From NCBI GenBank assembly GCA_036768485.1, contig JAVLUZ010000154.1:2119634-2183633 (forward strand): a DNA stretch of 64,000 bases. The letters run 5' to 3'. The stretch comes from Mermis nigrescens. Its lineage: Eukaryota > Nematoda > Enoplea > Mermithida > Mermithidae. The notes beneath the pieces are model-generated. The model was not told where the DNA came from. It searched no databases and saw nothing but the letters and a program-made list of their open reading frames with translations. This document shows positions 57,105 through 64,000 of this stretch, piece after piece. Numbering within the stretch: the first letter of the stretch is position 1; each line of letters begins with the position of its first letter. The position numbers and the translations under genes are program-made.

Positions 57105-58009
57105 CTCCCGAGATATGTTGAAGCTTTTAGGTTTGTCTCCAAAGCTGTGTAAATTGCACAATAGTGCTGTCGGGAATCTTTCTTGACTTTGAACTTCACA
57201 ACCGCTGTCTCGTTCAAAAAACCTACTATTCTGTTTCCCTATTATTTTTTCCTTAATTGATTTTCGTCCATTTTTAAATTTATGATCTTCTAAGGTAATT
57301 GATCGAATAGGAGCAGACCATTTGGTTTTTGTGTGAGAATAACTCTGTAATTGCTGATGTATGCAACAGAAGGTGTTTTCGAAAAAGTTTGATTCCTTGC
57401 GAGATATTCTCTGCGAATGCTGGAATAATTGCCTTAATGTCAAAGAAATACTTTTGTCCGAAATGAAACCCTTTTTGAAATTCCATTTCAATATCAAAAA
57501 TTATAATCTGTCTGGCGCTAATTCCATAAAAGCCTCAATAAAAATAGTTAAAAGCTGCAAAGAAGTTAATTCAATTAAATTTCCAAAATAACCAAACTAA
57601 TATTATTTATAAGACATATGTATGTTTCTTCATGGCAACACAATTTCCTTTCCTTATTCTGCCCTCGAAAGGCCCGGCCCTTTTTTGGCCGGGACCGGGA
57701 CCGAGCGTCCGGTCGTTCCTGGTTCAGCCGGTCTGGAGGGGGTCAAAAATTGAGTTTTTTGGGCCAAAATGACCTCAAAAACTGGTATGTATATGCGCTG
57801 AAATGACCTCAAAACTATATATATTCATTATTACACAGTTTCTGGTTAATTTGAAGTACTTTGACGAAAATGTTCAAAATTTTTTTCGTTTTCGGCCTCC
57901 TTTTCCCTGGTTTTCCCCACTAAATTTTCCATTTTTCTATTCTTTGAGGTCAGGACCCCCCAAGTCCCCCGCGTGCATGTCTGGTTCTGACTATGTACGT
58001 AAACTGACC
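57105..58009 (+). other. Intron 6: unassigned sequence
   Basis: 57110-57600 contains overlapping frames on both strands (up to 148 codons on the minus strand) without any recognisable domain. 57660-57990 is a GC-rich block with GGCCGGGACCGGGACCG and a right side GACCCCCCAAGTCCCCC resembling the interiors of families E and G. I do not call a gene here. Confidence 0.4.
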
Positions 58010-58718
58010 GTAGGGGAATCTTGCTTCAGCCGTTTTCTGGCAATATTGGATAAATTGCAGACAGTCTTGCTATAGGTATTGATTCGGTTATTCAATACCT
58101 TACTGTAGTTATGATTATGTATGTAAAGTCAGCGTAAATGAGTCGTACTGTAGTTGTATTGTGGCGCAATTTAACAAATTTTGATCGGTCTTTGTGTAGC
58201 TTGATGAAAAAGTCGCTTACTTTACACTGCTCACTTTAAGCGTTTTACTAAGCCATTTTTGGCTTTTTGACAATCGATACATAACACCATAAACTGGATT
58301 TCTCTTCTTTGCAATACTTTGGTGTTCATCATTCGACATAGTCAATTATTATGTATTTCGTTTTGGACTTCACACTTTACATTTATCTTTACCCTTCAAT
58401 GGTTAATACATAACGCATTTTCTTCCAATAAGAAAACGAAAACATTACATCTTGTTGATTAATGTAGTAGGTTATTGACGTTAAATACATATTAGAAATT
58501 ATAATGCTCGACTCCTTAGCACAGGGATGAATTTGTTTTCCGAATAACGCTTGTGTAAAACAACTTTACACTATCGTTTGCTAGGCGTTTTGTTCTGACT
58601 CTCGGTATGATAGTTTATGCGTACTAAGGCTCGGATAGTCTAAGATAATTACGTGATAAATAGACTAATGAAACATAGCGTTATCAAGTTTGCCTTAACG
58701 AATGAAAAAGTGGTGTAA

Positions 58719-59263
<545 letters not shown>

Positions 59264-61009
59264 CAGTGATCGACCGGGCTCAAAAAAAAGCTGGGCCCGG
59301 GCCCTGCCTTACAGCCTTAAGGATATACGTGCAATAGATATATACCCAATATAGGTGTTTAGAATTTATTATTTAGTTATTATTATTATTAATTTATTAT
59401 TTAATTTATTAATTTATTAATTAATTTATTATTCAGCTTAGCTTTTATTATAGAAGAAGTTTGCCATTTAAGTGTATATTTTTAAAATGAAATTTAGATA
59501 AACTATATATACGCCAGGTGATCTCGATCGATGCTAGGGATTCCGATCATTTTAAGATGCATGGCCTTTGACTGCAGCTCAAATAATAATTAAATTCATT
59601 TTTCATACTCAGTATTTTTGACACCAACAGGCAGCTTCGGTTTTCACAGTCATCTTAATGGTTATAAAAATTTTTGTGGGGTTTGCGTAAATTCAGTTGT
59701 CAGCAAAGTCATTTATTTTATTCCATGTGCATGATTTAAAAGGATCTAGCGGCTTAATTTTAGTAATTTTAGCCTTCTTCGCTTAGACATTCGTAATTTT
59801 CAAGCGATGTTTTATGTTACGTTATCGTAAAAAGGCAAAAAATATTAAGCACTCATTAAATCAGCTGATTTCTGCTGCATCCCATAATTTCGGCTTTATA
59901 TTCTAACAAATTATATGCAGATCCACTGACGCCTTTGGTCAGAACAGTTCTGTAAAGAACGTGCAATATATGTGTAAGGGCAAGGAACGTTAAAGTATGG
60001 CTAGCTACAAAATTGAATAATAGATGTCCTAAATAATTTTAGTTTCTAATTGTGCGACAGGAATCTTCACGAATTTTAATACATCTTAAATCTCAGCCGA
60101 TTCCTGCTGCAGTTCCGGGGCTGGATGGGAATTTTTTTTGGTTTTTAACCTTTGTAGACCTGCTTATTATAGTTATGATGCTTCAATCTATTATGTATTA
60201 AACGGCCCAACAAGCAGTTTAAAAAGTGGTACCCCCGTGTACAAAAGATAGGCGGACTGTCCCCACGTTGTAACATAGCGGTACCCCCCATTTCACGCGC
60301 GCGACTCTTCCCCTCCATACTACTAAAGTGTAAACAAGTTACTGATTGTTTACACCAGTACTAACCGATTGCTCCTAACAAACACATATTTGCAATACAC
60401 AACTTCCGAGTTTCTGACCGACTTTACACCGGAAGTATAGTGATAGTGTAAACGAGTTACCGATTGTTTACACCAGTACTACATTTATAAATACTTATCA
60501 GACTCTTAGCTGAACTGCACTGCAGTAATTCGTGGTAAAATGACGCACAAAAAACAAATGCTGAAGTAAAAATAAATATTAACTCGATGTATAGAGCTTG
60601 GAGGATATTACGACGATCAGATGTGTACAGGAAGGCCCTAAATAGTCCGCACCATACATAAGCAGCAAGGATATTCTGGGGGTCAGGATAGTTAAAATTG
60701 CTAAAAATGTTACTGAAGAGAGAATTCGTGAGGGATCTACAATAATCTTGGGATTTTAACTTCGGGGTTGGCGGGGGTGGGGTACAAACTTCCTTAAGTT
60801 CCCTCACGCCCATGTGTGGTCCGCACTAGCAGTTTTACTCTATTTTCAAGAACCAGTGTTGCTAATTTGATGGTACCATTCGAACATATTAACTTCTTGA
60901 AAGTTTTTAAACTTTGTGTAATTAGGCCCGGGGCCTTCAGCCGCCTTTGCTAGCCGGCCGGGCCCGGGTTGCCATGACCGGCCGGGCCCGGTAACCCGGT
61001 CGATCACTG
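59264..61009. mobile_element. hAT-like non-autonomous element, family G, 1.75 kb
   Basis: The inverted ends are CAGTGATCGACCGGGCTC and (complement) CAGTGATCGACCGGGTTA. The flanks are GCCCCCAC and CCCCCCAC, allowing for one-base ambiguity in the C run at 61010-61016. The GC-rich ends surround an AT-rich, non-coding interior. A family-A MITE is nested at 60653-60818. GTGTAAAC/GTTTACAC motifs cluster at 60330-60480. Confidence 0.82.
60653..60818 (+). mobile_element. hAT-like MITE, family A, short form, nested
   Basis: 166 bp from CATACATAAGCAGCAAGG to GCCCATGTGTG, with exact 8-bp GTCCGCAC at 60645-60652 and 60819-60826. The central core is deleted. Confidence 0.9.
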
Positions 61010-61069
61010 CCCCCCCACCTTAAATTTCGAGTTGTTACATGCATGGTCGTGGGATAATTTTGATGATGT

Positions 61070-61915
61070 GAAAAAATTAATACAAAAAAACAAAAAACTC
61101 GTTTTTTTTCTAATTTTCCAGGAGAAAAATTTGTTTTTTTTAATTTACGAATTTTAATTCTTTTTCTTTTATTATTTTGATGTTTTTCGAAAAACAAAAA
61201 CATTTTTACTTCCAAATTTTTTATTTCCTTCTTATTTTTTATTTTCTTTGATTTCAAATTTTTATTTTTTGCTGATATAAAACCGTTTTTATTTATTTTG
61301 TCACTTATTGGATAACTTAAATTTTCAACTCGTTGGATGATTTCGTAGACGAAAAAACACATTTACAACGAGAAAACTACAAAGAACCGGAAGAAAACTT
61401 AGGTTTTTTGTTTTATTCAAAAAATTTACGAGTTTTATTCTTTTCATTTATATTTCTAATCAATTTACAAAAAAAAATATTTTTGTTTTAAAATTTTTTA
61501 TTTCCTTTTTTTATTTTTAGTCTCTTTGAGATTTTTTTAAATTAGAATTTTATTATTGAACTTGTCACTCGTTGGATAATTTTTGAAGGAGACAAAAATT
61601 GACACCAAAAAACACAAAAAACTGGAAAAAAACTCGTTTTTTCTAGTTTTTCGGGGAGAAAATGCTTATTTGAAATTTATTTTGAAAAGTTGCAAATTTT
61701 TTTTTCAGTTTTGTTTGTCTGAAAAGTTTACCAAAAAAAAACAAAAAGCGTTTTTCCCCAATTTTTCATTTCCTTTTTTATTGTCTTTGTTTAAAAATTT
61801 TTTATTTTTTTACCAAAACAATTTTTTTTATTTTTCTTATTACCAAAATTTATTTCCACAATTTTTCATTTTATATTTTTTTATTTTTACTTTCGAAAGC
61901 AGTTCAAATATGGTC
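61070..61915 (+). repeat. T-rich tandem repeat, about 270-bp unit
   Basis: Three imperfect units in intron 7 share AACTCGTTTTTT, TTTTATTTCCTT and a TTGGATAATTT/ACTCGTTGGAT block. Low complexity makes the unit limits approximate. Frames on both strands are lysine- or phenylalanine-rich artefacts. Confidence 0.65.
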
Positions 61916-61946
61916 CGTCTACCCCCAAATTTGGAAAGGTAAAAAT

Positions 61947-62101
61947 CAGTGGCGGATCTAGGATTTTCCTAAGGGGGGCGGAACCCCGACTTGGGCGGAA
62001 ATATTAGCCGTTTTAACCCTAAAATCGCTAAAAATCGCTCAAAAATGCTTAATTTTGCGCACTATTTTGGGCGCCCCCCCGCCCCCCTAAATCTGCCCCT
62101 G
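61947..62101. mobile_element. hAT-like MITE, family D
   Basis: 155 bp from CAGTGGCGGATCTAGG to TAAATCTGCCCCTG. The flanks GTAAAAAT (61939-61946) and GATAAAAT (62102-62109) match at 6 of 8. The interior matches 38378-38542 in inverted orientation. Confidence 0.85.
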
Positions 62102-62109
62102 GATAAAAT

Positions 62110-62864
62110 TCTCAAATTTGACGGTTGACCTTCTCCCTCCCCTTGTTGCATAATCTATGCATGAATTTATTTATTTTTTCGCTTATAAAATGATTTATTT
62201 TATGTAATTCATTCAATTAAAAATTATATCATTTTGCATTTTATTTCAAATTTTTTGATCAACACAATTTGACCCTTCGCTTAGCTCGTCGAATAAGTAT
62301 TTTAAATAGTGCCGAAACAAGTATATAATTTCCTCTGGTTTTATTTCATATTAATCCTTATGCGTACGATATTAGTTTAAATTGGGACTTCTAATCAGTC
62401 ATTGCTAGAAGCACTCGAAATTCTGGGGGATAATCGACCACTCTTATGTGTGAGGTGAGCGACTTATCTATTAGCCACAAAACGGCAAAATATCTGAAAA
62501 TGGCCTAAAAATTCTGTTTTGGCCAAAAGCTAAAGGGGAACGCTACTAATCTGTATCATTCCGTTAATCTGGCGATGCGGACGGCGCAATTTAGCTATTA
62601 ATAGCGCCAACAAGAAGGAAGAGCGCACGTGAATTCTGGAAGCGCGCACGTGAATGTCGTTCTATATTTAGGCGAGGGGTTGATTTTTTTAACTTTTTGA
62701 GATAATAAATTAGAAGTTTTTATTTGCAACTGTCGCATCATTGTGCGAAAAAGAACCAAAATTTTTTAAAAATTGAATCGAATTTTTTCGTTTTTTACGT
62801 TTTTTACATGATTAATTTTTATTTTTAAAATTTTAAAATTTTATTTAATTTTTGATTTTTTTAG
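62110..62864 (+). other. AFG3L2 intron 7, end
   Basis: AT-rich, ending in a good polypyrimidine tract and TTTTTTTAG. A short GC-richer patch at 62400-62660 includes GAAGAGCGCACGTGAATTC and a near-repeat of it, GAAGCGCGCACGTGAATG. Nothing else. Confidence 0.5.
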
Positions 62865-63673
<809 letters not shown>

Positions 63674-63841
63674 CAGTGCTCGCCACGAATCTTTACGTTT
63701 TAATATGCTCCATGAGTATGATAGAGCTTGTTAAGGCTTATATGTTTAACACGCGGTCGTAAATAGGACCGACGTGTTAAAGATGTAAACCCTAACAAGC
63801 TCGGAAGCTCATTAAGGCGTAAACATTCATGGCGAGTAGTG
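63674..63841. mobile_element. Palindromic MITE with TA flanks
   Basis: 168 bp almost wholly self-complementary. The ends are CAGTGCTCGCCACGAATC and (complement) CACTACTCGCCATGAATG, with TA on both sides. CAGTG-CTCGCC ends plus TA insertion suggest a Tc1/pogo-type element. No coding capacity. Confidence 0.8.
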
Positions 63842-64000
63842 TAAGTATGATTAGTGAGGTAATTTTGGGCGGCAGGGTTAAATAATCTTTTATTTATAGG
63901 CAAAAAATTGCAAAATAAACATATAAAAACGGTCTAAAAACGCAATTTTCTCAAACAAAAATTGTGGAGGATTCGTGAAATGGAAAAAGGTCGCCTCCTT

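Noticed and set aside
57051..57497. 148-codon minus-strand frame beside the family-C element
   Set aside because: Part of it lies in the transposon end, and the rest has no recognisable similarity, domain or splice support. It is also inside an intron of the other strand.

Overview
The window is nuclear DNA from an animal, most likely an arthropod or a related invertebrate; the species cannot be fixed from sequence alone. The reasons are two conserved metazoan genes split by GT-AG introns, a Jockey-type LINE, many non-autonomous DNA transposons, AT-rich non-coding DNA, and very low coding density (under 2 kb of host coding sequence in 64 kb).

Two host genes lie head to tail on the plus strand. 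A Jagunal homologue (JAGN1 family, ER membrane) has exon 1 at 32869-32957 and exon 2 at 36087-36629. It is followed by an AFG3L2-type mitochondrial m-AAA protease gene, with eight exons between 41346 and 63021; the gene runs off the right edge before its protease half. Exon 1 (41346-41462) is a short presequence exon of only 39 codons. Exon phases agree at every junction except exon 6/7, which is one nucleotide out of register. Exon 2 of JAGN1 also has a 1-nt frame break in a T run. Two such faults in otherwise conserved genes suggest assembly errors, although real lesions are not excluded.

The rest is repeats. Positions 1-32868 hold no host gene that I can support. They contain foldback elements (217-611, 7160-7913), tandem arrays (2085-3400, 9140-10790), a 5'-truncated LINE with an intact 1031-codon RT/RNase H frame (minus strand, 12933-16257), a Mutator-like element carrying a minisatellite (19473-21332), a roughly 2.9-kb inverted repeat (21793-24718), a LINE 3' end with an (ATT)n tail, and a nested cluster of DNA transposons (28492-30441). 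Many small elements with CA...TG-type ends are flanked by 8-bp duplications, the hallmark of hAT transposition. At least nine terminal-sequence families can be told apart, and several insertions are nested and can be ordered in time.

The introns of the protease gene are packed with the same families. Two of them (introns 3 and 6) also contain tandem arrays whose unit begins at the 5' splice site; in intron 3 the unit includes the last coding bases of the exon. A GC-rich palindromic core (GGCGCTTCGCGCC) recurs in several repeat families with unrelated ends. No CRISPR array, rRNA gene, functional tRNA gene or intact autonomous DNA transposase was seen.
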